Positions 1 through 6,255 of a stretch of DNA of 13,181 nt are shown here, piece by piece. The stretch's first letter is position 1. Each line of letters begins with the position of its first letter. The notes under the pieces were generated by a model. That model ran no database searches. It saw nothing but the letters and a program-made list of their open reading frames with translations, and was not told the DNA's origin. The stretch comes from an uncultured Marvinbryantia sp. (GTDB lineage Bacteria > Bacillota > Clostridia > Lachnospirales > Lachnospiraceae). The position numbers were made by a program, and so were the translations under genes. The DNA lies in assembly GCA_947624335.1 (NCBI GenBank), contig CANQJX010000024.1:1-13181 (forward strand). The letters run 5' to 3'.

Positions 1-16
1 ACTGTTCTCTTGTCAT
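1..16 (-). CDS. Start of a gene running off the left edge (partial, unidentified)
   Basis: An ATG at 16-14 on the minus strand opens a frame of five codons (M-T-R-E-Q) before the window ends. It is preceded by a purine-rich AAAGGGA-like ribosome binding site about six bases upstream, and by a good promoter at 141-113. Too little is visible to name a product. Relatives of the upstream TIGR04086-type gene are often followed by the SCIFF peptide gene (scfA), but the five residues seen do not resemble the usual SCIFF start, so I make no such call. Confidence 0.4.
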
Positions 17-112
17 ATATTTCCCTTTCTCTTCCTATATCCCACTGTTTCTGTTCCTTTGTCCGTTCATGGGTATCTGTCTGAATCGACCTGATATTAT
101 ATAGATGGATTT

Positions 113-141
113 ATTATAGCACAGCATATTTTGAAATGCAA
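113..141 (-). promoter_or_regulatory. Sigma-A-type promoter with extended -10
   Basis: On the minus strand TTGCAT (141-136), a 17-base spacer and a perfect TATAAT (118-113) are preceded by TGC, giving an extended -10. It lies directly after the stop of the TIGR04086-like gene and points to the gene starting at 16, leaving an untranslated leader of about 90 bases. The -35 matches consensus only in TTG, but the extended -10 compensates. Confidence 0.6.
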
Positions 142-147
142 GCGCCG

Positions 148-510
148 CTAGGCAAGCATGCCTCCGATCATGCCGCCGCCAAGACACAAAAGCAGTGTCG
201 TCGCGATTTCTCCGATATCGGAATGAATCCCGCCGCCAAACATCCAGGAAGCAAGCAGCAGCATTGCAAAATACATCGCGCCCGTCAGAAGCCCCCACAA
301 AAACTTCTGGCTGCCCACGCCTTTGCCCGCAAGCAGGCCGCCGAGAAAGCTGCTTAAAACATAAATCAACAGTATTCCCGCAGATACCAGGCTTTGCTTC
401 GGTTCCAGCATATACAGCAAAAGAGCCGTAAACAACAATAAAATTCCCGTAATGATATACGCCGCGATCAACGATTTGATCACCGTGCGGATCCCCCGTT
501 TCGTCACCAT
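148..510 (-). CDS. TIGR04086-like small integral membrane protein
   Basis: A 120-residue, almost entirely hydrophobic protein with four likely membrane helices, roughly residues 8-33, 40-62, 68-90 and 99-119. Glycine-rich helix turns (GGLLAGKG, GGGMIGGMLA) and a short basic N-terminus (MVTKRGIR) suggest the N-terminus lies inside. Length, four-helix plan and glycine pattern match the TIGR04086 family of Clostridia, which is often found near yajC and SCIFF peptide genes; its function is unknown. The frame stays open upstream for another 94 codons, but that extension lacks membrane-protein character and overlaps the divergent gene. The ATG at 510 has an AAAGGGGG ribosome binding site ending nine bases upstream. 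A weak promoter-like TATATT lies about 25 bases upstream. No terminator is seen after the stop. Confidence 0.75.
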   Translation of the reverse strand: MVTKRGIRTVIKSLIAAYIITGILLLFTALLLYMLEPKQSLVSAGILLIYVLSSFLGGLLAGKGVGSQKFLWGLLTGAMYFAMLLLASWMFGGGIHSDIGEIATTLLLCLGGGMIGGMLA

Positions 511-578
511 CGGCCGTCCCCCTTTCCACCTGATTTCAATATATGCACGGCCAGTCCCGATTATTCCTGTTCTTTTTC

Positions 579-607
579 TTGAATTTTCCTGTGAAGTAGG
601 ATATGAT
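579..607 (+). promoter_or_regulatory. Promoter for the CNNM/CBS gene
   Basis: TTGAAT (579-584), a 17-base spacer and TATGAT (602-607) form a good sigma-A-like promoter. Its -10 overlaps the upstream in-frame ATG at 603, so transcripts from this promoter would start near 613 and could not use that ATG. This supports translation from the TTG at 642. Confidence 0.6.
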
Positions 608-625
608 AAACGCATATCTATTCTC

Positions 626-633
626 AAAGGGGG
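626..633 (+). promoter_or_regulatory. Ribosome binding site that decides a TTG start
   Basis: AAAGGGGG at 626-633 lies eight bases before the TTG at 642, the best-spaced start in this frame. The in-frame ATG at 603 has only a weak GTAGGA-like site and overlaps the promoter -10. Confidence 0.6.
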
Positions 634-641
634 ATGAAGTT

Positions 642-1880
642 TTGGATTCAGGCGACGCCATACAATTGGGCGTAATTCTATTGATGGTCGTTCTCTCCGC
701 ATTTTTTTCTTCCGCGGAGACTGCATTGACAACGGCGAACAAAATCCGGATAAAAGTACTTGCGGACGCGGGAAACAAGCGCGCCGCCACACTTTTAAAA
801 ATTACGGAAAACCCCGGTAAAATGCTCAGCGCGATCCTGATCGGCAACAACATTGTGAATATCGCGGCCGCCTCCGCGACTACTTCCCTGACTCTGCGCC
901 TGTTCGGCAACTGGGCGGTCAGCGTCGGCAGCGGCGTTTTAACTTTGCTGATTCTGATTTTCGGAGAAATTTCTCCCAAGACGCTCGCTTCGCATAACGC
1001 AGAAAAAATGGCGCTCGGTTACGCTCCCTTTATTTCTGCGTTGGTGACGGTTCTGACGCCTGTGATCTATCTGACCAACCTTCTCGCCAATCTGTTTTTA
1101 ATGCTGCTTGGAGTAGACCCGGATAAGCGGACCGACGTGATGACGGAAAACGAGCTTCGCACTTATGTAGACGTCAGCCATGAGGACGGCGTGATCGAGC
1201 AGGAAGAAAAGCAGATGATTTATAATGTGTTTGATTTCGGCGACGCGCAGGCAAAGGATATTATGATCCCGCGCGTCGATATGGTCTGCGTCGATGTCAA
1301 CGTGTTCCGGGAAGAAAAGTTTACCCGGCTTCCGGTATACGAGGAAAGCGCGGATAATGTGATCGGGCTGCTGAATATTAAGGACTTTATTTTCTGCGAC
1401 GAGCAGTCCTTCGACCTGCGCAGCATGATGCGCCAGCCCTACTATACTTATGAATATAAAAGGATTTCCGAGTTAATGGACGCTATGCGCCAGGATTCCA
1501 TTAATTTTTCTATCGTGCTGGACGAGTACGGCGCGACGGCCGGCATGATCACTATGGAGGATCTGTTAGAGGAAATTGTGGGAGAAATCCGCGACGAGTA
1601 CGACCACGACGAAGAGAATCTGATCCGGAAGATTTCCGACCGCGAATATGTGATCGAGGCTTCGATGAAGCTGGACGATGTCAACGATGCGCTCGGATTA
1701 TCCCTCCATTCGGAAGATTACGATTCTCTGGGCGGCCGGATGATCGCGGAGCTTGACCGGCTTCCCGCGCAGGGCGAAGAAGTGGTTACCGCAGGCGGCA
1801 TCCGTCTGGTTGCGGAGCAGGTCTCCAAAAACCGGATTGACAAAATACATTTGTATCTGCCAAAAGAAAGTAAAATTTAA
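642..1880 (+). CDS. CNNM-domain/CBS-pair transporter-like protein (HlyC/CorC family)
   Basis: A 412-residue inner-membrane protein of the family often labelled hemolysin-related, whose CNNM-domain relatives are linked to magnesium and cobalt efflux. Numbered from the TTG, the N-terminal CNNM (DUF21) domain has about four membrane helices (4-26, 57-78, 86-106, 117-150) and the family motif SAFFSSAETAL (18-28). A CBS pair follows (about 195-310; FTRLPVYEES, VIGLLNIKDF and VLDEYGATAGMITMEDLLEEIVGEI are recognisable parts), then a C-terminal CorC_HlyC domain (about 325-408). Start: TTG 642 is favoured by ribosome binding site and promoter position; ATG 603 would add 13 residues. Oddity: between MVCVDVN and FREEKF the first CBS domain lacks roughly ten residues that relatives have (usually a short helix of the TYEELL type). 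The frame stays open, so this is an in-frame shortening. Transport specificity cannot be read from the sequence. Confidence 0.88.
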   Translation: MDSGDAIQLGVILLMVVLSAFFSSAETALTTANKIRIKVLADAGNKRAATLLKITENPGKMLSAILIGNNIVNIAAASATTSLTLRLFGNWAVSVGSGVLTLLILIFGEISPKTLASHNAEKMALGYAPFISALVTVLTPVIYLTNLLANLFLMLLGVDPDKRTDVMTENELRTYVDVSHEDGVIEQEEKQMIYNVFDFGDAQAKDIMIPRVDMVCVDVNVFREEKFTRLPVYEESADNVIGLLNIKDFIFCDEQSFDLRSMMRQPYYTYEYKRISELMDAMRQDSINFSIVLDEYGATAGMITMEDLLEEIVGEIRDEYDHDEENLIRKISDREYVIEASMKLDDVNDALGLSLHSEDYDSLGGRMIAELDRLPAQGEEVVTAGGIRLVAEQVSKNRIDKIHLYLPKESKI

Positions 1881-1882
1881 AA

Positions 1883-1914
1883 GCAGGGATGCGATCGCAT
1901 CCCTGCCGTTTTTT
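1883..1914 (+). terminator. Bidirectional intrinsic terminator
   Basis: A perfect 24-base palindrome (1883-1906; arms GCAGGGATGC and GCATCCCTGC around GATC) follows the CNNM gene stop by two bases and is followed by CG and seven or more T. On the other strand it is followed by TTTTAAATTTT and lies just after the HD-GYP gene stop, so it probably ends transcription of both convergent genes. Confidence 0.88.
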
Positions 1915-1917
1915 TGT

Positions 1918-3045
1918 TTAAGACGTCTGCCCCAGCTTATTTTTCAGCAGTTCTTCTGACAGGCGGACAATGTTGACGTTCGCCGCATCTTCATTGCTTC
2001 GTAAAGCAATTTTTTCCTCCAGCCTGCTTTCTTCTCTCTTGAGACATTCCAGAATATCCGGATTAAACTCGCCGCATTCGCCGCCCAGAATCATCTCAAT
2101 CGCCCGCTCATGCGTGAACGCCGGTTTGTAAACGCGCTTGCTCGTAAGCGCGTCGTACACGTCGGCAAGCGCTACCAACTGTGCGGAAAGCGGTATCTCG
2201 TCCCCGCGAAGCCCGTCCGGATAGCCTCCGCCGTTCCATCTCTCATGGTGCCAGCGGCAGATTGCATACGCATGTTTGAGCAGCCTGGATTCCATTCTCA
2301 TAGGAAGGCTGTTCAGCATATCCGCGCCGCGCGCGCTGTGCGTTTTCATAACCTCAAATTCTTCTTTGGTCAGTTTGCCCGGCTTGTTCAAAATCTCTTC
2401 CGGTATGACAATCTTCCCGATGTCATGCAGGGAAGCGGCATCGCTAATTAAAATCTGGTCTTCCAGATCCATGGTAATCTCCGGGTGCATCTCCAGATAC
2501 GCCTCCAGAAGAATTTCCACAATCGTGCGCACGCGGATAACGTGCATCCCGGATTCGCCGTTTCTGAATTCTACAACCGTACTTAAAATATCGATCATCA
2601 CGCGGTTATTCTTTTGTTTCGCAACCAGTTCCTCTTTGATGATCGTCTGAAGCCTTTTTTGTTTGGTGTACAGCATCATGGTATTTTTTACCCTCTTTTT
2701 AACGATGCTGCCATCATACGGGCGGCTGATATAATCGGTAACGCCCATATCATATCCTTTTGCAATGTAATCCGGTCCGTTTTCCGCGGAGACCATAATC
2801 ACCGGAATATCCTGTATCCACTGTCTCTGGTTCATCACTTCCAGCACGCCGAAACCGTCCATGTTCGGCATTACCACATCCAAAAGCAGCAGATCGATCT
2901 GGGTGCCGTACTTTTCCAGCATCGCAATCGCTTCGTTTCCGTCTTTTGCCTCCAGCAGCCGGTATTCTTCTTCCAGCATCATGCTTAAAAGATCCCGGTT
3001 CATTTCTACGTCATCCACAATTAAAATACACTGTTTGTCTTCCAT
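1918..3045 (-). CDS. Response regulator with HD-GYP cyclic-di-GMP phosphodiesterase domain
   Basis: A 375-residue cytosolic protein. Residues 5-120 form a receiver domain with acidic residues D11 and D12, phosphoacceptor D56 in LLLLDVVMPNMDG, and S86. The usual switch lysine is an arginine, R108 in YISRPY, a variant I recall from similar clostridial proteins. A helical linker (about 120-150) leads to an HD-GYP domain (about 150-345) with HDIGK at 207-211, HHERWNGGGYPDG at 266-278 and LADVYDALTSKRVYK at 293-307. The family hydrolyses cyclic-di-GMP, and all signature residues are present, so an active enzyme is expected. The C-terminal 30 residues are charged and probably helical. The ATG at 3045 follows a GGGGAG site. 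The upstream Hpt gene ends 26 bases away on the same strand, implying co-transcription and phosphorelay control of this phosphodiesterase. Transcription ends at the shared terminator 1883-1914. Confidence 0.92.
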   Translation of the reverse strand: MEDKQCILIVDDVEMNRDLLSMMLEEEYRLLEAKDGNEAIAMLEKYGTQIDLLLLDVVMPNMDGFGVLEVMNQRQWIQDIPVIMVSAENGPDYIAKGYDMGVTDYISRPYDGSIVKKRVKNTMMLYTKQKRLQTIIKEELVAKQKNNRVMIDILSTVVEFRNGESGMHVIRVRTIVEILLEAYLEMHPEITMDLEDQILISDAASLHDIGKIVIPEEILNKPGKLTKEEFEVMKTHSARGADMLNSLPMRMESRLLKHAYAICRWHHERWNGGGYPDGLRGDEIPLSAQLVALADVYDALTSKRVYKPAFTHERAIEMILGGECGEFNPDILECLKREESRLEEKIALRSNEDAANVNIVRLSEELLKNKLGQTS

Positions 3046-3071
3046 GTTCTCCCCTATCTTTCAATACCGGT

Positions 3072-3431
3072 TTATTCGCCAAGCAGCGACCGCAGTCTGT
3101 CCATCACTGCCTCGTATTCTGTCTTTACCTTTTCCATCAGCGCAGGAACTTCTTCCATCGGTTTCTGCTCCCGCACATGAAACATCAGATCTTCCGCATA
3201 TTTTTGAAGACGGCTGAATCCAAGATTGCTGCACACGCCCTTTAACGTATGCGCCGCATGATCGATTTCGGTTGCGTCCATTTTGGCAACCGCTTCTTCC
3301 AGCTTTTGATAGGAAAGATCATCTTTAAATTTCCCAAGAAATTTTTTTACCATCGCTTCCATGCCGCTGAAGCGTCCAAGCACTTCCTCGCAACTGCCGC
3401 CGATTTCCTGATAAAAGTCTTTTAAGTCCAT
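3072..3431 (-). CDS. Stand-alone Hpt (histidine phosphotransfer) protein
   Basis: A 119-residue all-helical cytosolic protein. The Hpt signature HTLKGVCSNLG begins at the predicted phosphoryl-accepting H61 within a four-helix bundle spanning about 10-115, the usual size of single-domain Hpt proteins such as YPD1. It is expected to shuttle a phosphoryl group between a hybrid kinase and a receiver aspartate. The adjacent downstream REC/HD-GYP gene is the obvious partner; no sensor kinase lies in the window. The frame is open 23 codons further upstream, but the ATG at 3431 has a strong AGGAGAAGGG site and gives the expected family length. A promoter lies at 3500-3472. Confidence 0.88.
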   Translation of the reverse strand: MDLKDFYQEIGGSCEEVLGRFSGMEAMVKKFLGKFKDDLSYQKLEEAVAKMDATEIDHAAHTLKGVCSNLGFSRLQKYAEDLMFHVREQKPMEEVPALMEKVKTEYEAVMDRLRSLLGE

Positions 3432-3471
3432 GCCCTTCTCCTCTCTTTTTCCAAGCAACTTTTCGTATAAT

Positions 3472-3500
3472 ATTCTAACTTGTTTTGCTCCGGAAAGCAA
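3472..3500 (-). promoter_or_regulatory. Promoter of the Hpt/HD-GYP operon
   Basis: TTGCTT (3500-3495), a 17-base spacer and TAGAAT (3477-3472) on the minus strand lie about 40 bases before the Hpt start. Just upstream of the -35 is a perfect AT-rich inverted repeat, TTTTTAAC-GGAT-GTTAAAAA (3504-3523), which could be an activator site or part of the preceding terminator's tail. Confidence 0.5.
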
Positions 3501-3518
3501 GCCTTTTTAACGGATGTT

Positions 3519-3544
3519 AAAAAACCGACATCCGAAGATGCCGG
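3519..3544 (-). terminator. Intrinsic terminator of the XRE gene
   Basis: Read on the minus strand, CCGGCATC, a UUCG tetraloop and GATGTCGG form an 8-bp stem with one G-U pair (3544-3525), followed immediately by six T (3524-3519). It lies 26 bases after the XRE stop and separates that gene from the Hpt operon. Confidence 0.85.
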
Positions 3545-3569
3545 TCGCGCGTCAAAACGCCGCCGAAAA

Positions 3570-3794
3570 CTATTCTCTGGGATAGCGTTTGCGGATATTG
3601 GTCCGCTCCAGCAGATAATCAATACTGACATCATGGAAGTCGGCTATCCGGATCAAAATATCCAGCGGCATCATGCTATCCGCATTTTCGTAACGGCTGT
3701 ATGTTCTCTGAGAAATTCCCAGTTGTTCTCCCATATCTGACTGCGTTAAGTCTTTGTCCTCACGCAGATTCCGAATTCTGTTAAACTTTCGCAT
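3570..3794 (-). CDS. Small XRE-family helix-turn-helix regulator
   Basis: A 74-residue DNA-binding protein that is little more than one Cro/CI-type five-helix domain (about 5-66). The helix-turn-helix lies around residues 17-39 (LTQSDMGEQLGISQRTYSRYE), and the domain ends with the typical VSIDYLLERT at about 56-65. The basic C-terminal tail (RKRYPRE) is short and there is no effector domain, so the protein probably binds as a dimer to palindromic DNA and may control its own promoter; AGTCA/TGACT elements at 3842-3870 are candidates. The ATG at 3794 follows a GGGAG site. It is monocistronic, with its own promoter and terminator. Its position between the signalling operon and the spore gene does not identify a target. 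Confidence 0.88.
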   Translation of the reverse strand: MRKFNRIRNLREDKDLTQSDMGEQLGISQRTYSRYENADSMMPLDILIRIADFHDVSIDYLLERTNIRKRYPRE

Positions 3795-3831
3795 CGCGGA
3801 CTCCCGTATATGTCGTCAATGTTACAAGCCT

Positions 3832-3871
3832 ATTATAGCGGAGTCATATCCTGACTGAATGTTTTAGTCAA
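3832..3871 (-). promoter_or_regulatory. XRE gene promoter region with repeated AGTCA elements
   Basis: On the minus strand TTGACT (3871-3866), a 17-base spacer and TATGAC (3848-3843) form one promoter. A perfect TATAAT (3837-3832) with TTCAGT (3859-3854) 16 bases upstream forms a possible second. Three AGTCA or TGACT pentamers (plus-strand 3842-3846, 3852-3856, 3866-3870) overlap these elements and could be operator half-sites. Confidence 0.55.
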
Positions 3872-3900
3872 TTTTTAACTGCGCCTTTTTCCGGACTATT

Positions 3901-5163
3901 TTACGGGTTTAATTCCGCGATTCTGGTAACCGCCACATAGATCTGCTGTATCTTAAACCAGGTCAGCCTTCCCACAATGCCGTCCTGCGTCAGACCGAAC
4001 ACGCTTTGAAATACCTTTACCGCTTTTTCTGTTTCCGGGCCGAAAATGCCGTCCACCGCAACCTTGGGGATAAGCGGATAGTTATTGGAAATGGCGTTTA
4101 ACTGCTCCTGCATCTGCATCACCGCATCGCCCGCGGAACCCACCCGGAGGCTGTAACCGGGCCACGAAGACGGCACTCCCGCCACTTCCTCCGCGGTATT
4201 GATATAGATGCTGTCGCCGTAATAATAACGCAGAATCTCTATCGCGGAATATCCCTGGTCGGCAAGATTTTTAGAACCCCACTGGCTCAACCAGTTCGGA
4301 CAGGTGACCCGACTGCCGTCGCAATACTGCGCCAGGATCGGCTGCTTTACATTGGGACGGGAAAGATACGAATCAAATATCTCATCCACGATCTCGGAAA
4401 TGTTTTCAAAAATATTACGGCCGTAAATCCATTTGTGGTCAAAAGCGGTAGAAGACGTAATCGTAAAATCAAATCCCTTGTTCCGATACCACTCTGTATA
4501 TACGCGGTTCAGCGTAAAAGACATGATTGCGATAATATTGGCCTCCAGCGCCGCGCGCGGCCATGTAGAATATACTTCGCTGGACGCCACATTTTTAATG
4601 TAATCGCGGTAGCGCTCATAATAATTAGACGCCGTCGTATCGCGCGGAGAACCGTCATGCACGATCACAAATTCCGGAACTACCACGCGGGACAAAACAA
4701 TCTCGCCCGGCTGATTAACCGGCTTTACTTCCGCTTCCGCAATCTTGGGCGGATAGTTGCCGTAAAGCGTATGCGCGGGAATAACCACCACGTCGGGCGC
4801 TTCTCCCGCTTCCAGCGGGCGCATATGAACCGTCTGCAAAGACAGTTCGCCCGGTAAAATTTCCGTTCCCGACACGGTAATCGGTTCAAACCCTTCCGCG
4901 CTTACGCGTATGGTATACTCCGAATAGGGCTGCGGTTCTCCCGGCGTCTGGCTATACTGCATAGGAGGCGCGGGCAGGGAAAGTACCTCTGTCCTTCCGC
5001 TGCTGTCCGTATTTACTTCCTCGATCACGGTATCCGGATCCCCGGTATAGGAAATGTCCACAACCGCGTTATTAATGGGGCGGTCCCGCGTCTCGGACTC
5101 CACATTGATCTGCAGCGCGCCGGTTTCTCCCTCCTGCTGCGTTCTCACATAAGAATAAGACAT
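3901..5163 (-). CDS. SleC-like spore cortex-lytic protein (SpoIID-type plus peptidoglycan-binding domains)
   Basis: A 420-residue protein resembling clostridial SleC, the Csp-activated spore cortex-lytic enzyme. Residues 12-116 look like a beta-sandwich prepeptide of carboxypeptidase-regulatory type (TGALQINVES, VVDISYTGD, YTIRVSAEGFE). Residues 180-320 match the SpoIID/LytB lytic-transglycosylase fold: YIKNVASSEVYSTWPRAAL contains the likely catalytic E196, and LSQWGSKNLADQGYSAIEIL followed by LRYYYG is the conserved C-terminal part. Residues 338-408 are a PG_binding_1 repeat (VAVDGIFGPETEKAVKVFQ). No signal peptide is visible, as expected for a protein made in the mother cell or packaged in the spore. 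Start: the ATG at 5163 follows GAGAGGG by six bases; in-frame ATGs at 5178 and 5196 have poorer sites, and the one at 5196 overlaps the promoter -10. It follows rseP by 62 bases with its own promoter. No terminator is visible downstream. SleC identity is by domain order only. Confidence 0.8.
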   Translation of the reverse strand: MSYSYVRTQQEGETGALQINVESETRDRPINNAVVDISYTGDPDTVIEEVNTDSSGRTEVLSLPAPPMQYSQTPGEPQPYSEYTIRVSAEGFEPITVSGTEILPGELSLQTVHMRPLEAGEAPDVVVIPAHTLYGNYPPKIAEAEVKPVNQPGEIVLSRVVVPEFVIVHDGSPRDTTASNYYERYRDYIKNVASSEVYSTWPRAALEANIIAIMSFTLNRVYTEWYRNKGFDFTITSSTAFDHKWIYGRNIFENISEIVDEIFDSYLSRPNVKQPILAQYCDGSRVTCPNWLSQWGSKNLADQGYSAIEILRYYYGDSIYINTAEEVAGVPSSWPGYSLRVGSAGDAVMQMQEQLNAISNNYPLIPKVAVDGIFGPETEKAVKVFQSVFGLTQDGIVGRLTWFKIQQIYVAVTRIAELNP

Positions 5164-5168
5164 AAAGT

Positions 5169-5209
5169 GCCCTCTCATAAATGTTCTCGTAGCCATTATA
5201 TGAGAGGGC
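5169..5209 (-). repeat. Perfect 11-bp inverted repeat spanning promoter and Shine-Dalgarno site
   Basis: GCCCTCTCATA (5169-5179) and TATGAGAGGGC (5199-5209) are perfectly complementary with a 19-base loop. On the minus strand the first arm covers the promoter spacer and the start of the -10. The second arm contains the GAGAGGG ribosome binding site (5176-5170) of the SleC-like gene. A read-through transcript from rseP could fold and hide this site. Confidence 0.75.
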
Positions 5210-5223
5210 CAAAAATCTGTGAA
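5195..5223 (-). promoter_or_regulatory. Internal promoter of the SleC-like gene
   Basis: TTCACA (5223-5218), a 17-base spacer and TATAAT (5200-5195) on the minus strand match the sigma-A consensus in 11 of 12 positions. The -10 region also reads CATATAAT, close to mother-cell sigma-factor -10 elements, so a sporulation sigma factor is possible. Transcription would begin near 5188, inside the loop of the inverted repeat. Confidence 0.55.
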
Positions 5224-5225
5224 CT

Positions 5226-6254
5226 TTAAAACAGGCGCGTCACATCCTGAAACAGCACCACGACCATCAGCGCCATCAGCGCCATCAGGCCAACAAAATG
5301 AACCACCGCTTCTTTGTCCGGATCCACCCGTTTCCCGCGGAATAGTTCCAGTATCAGAAATACCAGCCGCCCGCCGTCCAGCGCGGGAAGCGGCAAAAGA
5401 TTGACAACCCCTAAGTTTGCCGACAAAAGGATCGCTATACTGAGCATGTTCATCACAATTACGCGCAATCCGATCTTTGCGCTCTGCGTATAAGTATCGC
5501 CGATCATATCGACAACGCCCACCGGGCCTGACAGATCCTGGATGCCCGCGTCTCCAAGAACCAGCATTTTCAGGCTCTCCAGCACCATATCGATATAATA
5601 ATCTACTTCGTATGCGCCGTAGCGTATCGTCTGGAACAGGTTCCCTTTCTCATAATAGGGATTTGCGTATACGCCCATCAGGGAACGCCCGTTTTCATCC
5701 GTGTACGGTACGATCTGTACCGTATGCTTCTCGCCGCCGCGCTTATAAGTAAGCGTAATATCCTCGTTCGGATGCAGCCGCATATAAATAGTAATCTCGC
5801 GCGCAAGGTGGATCCGTTTTCCGTTTATCCGGGTAATCACATCCCCCGCCTGAATCCCCGCTTTCTGCGCGGGAGATCCCTCCGTTACCTTTACAATCAC
5901 GGGACGGTCGTAGCCGTAGCCGCCGGCAAGGCAAACGCCCATCAGAAGCGCCAGAATAAAATTAAAAATCGGGCCAGCCGCAATCACGGAAATGCGCGCC
6001 AGAACAGATTTGCTCCCAAACGAGCCCTCTTCGTTCGCCTCCTCGTCTTCGCCCAGCATCATACAGGATCCCCCAAACGGCAGCAGCTTCCACGAATAAC
6101 GGGTGCCGCGCCAGACCCCGCTTAAAATTCTCGGCCCCATCCCCAGAGAAAATTCCACTACGGTAATGCCGTTCAGCTTTGCCAGCAGAAAGTGTCCAAA
6201 TTCGTGAAATAAGATAATCAGGCTGAAAATAATCAACGCCCAGACAATCCTCAA
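5226..6254 (-). CDS. rseP: RseP/RasP-type site-2 intramembrane metalloprotease
   Basis: A 342-residue membrane zinc protease that cuts membrane-embedded substrates such as anti-sigma factors and leftover signal peptides. The first helix carries HEFGH at 17-21 (zinc ligands H17 and H21, catalytic E18). A PDZ domain covers about 115-190 (SPAQKAGIQAGDVITRING). The C-terminal helices contain NLLPLPALDGG with the third zinc ligand D293 near 285-295, then ELFRGKRVDPDKE. Length is normal for Gram-positive RasP. The start codon is TTG at 6254-6252, one base after the dxr stop, behind an AGGTGG site, and gives the expected family N-terminus (IVWALIIFSLIILFHE). It is the last gene of the pyrH operon; ispG or proS, often next in relatives, is replaced here by a spore cortex gene. 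Confidence 0.96.
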   Translation of the reverse strand: MRIVWALIIFSLIILFHEFGHFLLAKLNGITVVEFSLGMGPRILSGVWRGTRYSWKLLPFGGSCMMLGEDEEANEEGSFGSKSVLARISVIAAGPIFNFILALLMGVCLAGGYGYDRPVIVKVTEGSPAQKAGIQAGDVITRINGKRIHLAREITIYMRLHPNEDITLTYKRGGEKHTVQIVPYTDENGRSLMGVYANPYYEKGNLFQTIRYGAYEVDYYIDMVLESLKMLVLGDAGIQDLSGPVGVVDMIGDTYTQSAKIGLRVIVMNMLSIAILLSANLGVVNLLPLPALDGGRLVFLILELFRGKRVDPDKEAVVHFVGLMALMALMVVVLFQDVTRLF

Positions 6255-6255
6255 T

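Noticed and set aside
603..641. ATG at 603 as start of the CNNM gene
   Set aside because: It overlaps the -10 of the likely promoter and has a weak ribosome binding site; the TTG at 642 has AAAGGGGG at ideal spacing.
148..792. Long 214-codon version of the TIGR04086-like gene
   Set aside because: The first 94 residues are basic and low in coding character and lie antisense to the CNNM gene start; the ATG at 510 has a good ribosome binding site.
4435..4857. 140-codon plus-strand open frame inside the SleC-like gene
   Set aside because: Arginine-rich antisense shadow of a well-supported gene, with no ribosome binding site or homology signal.
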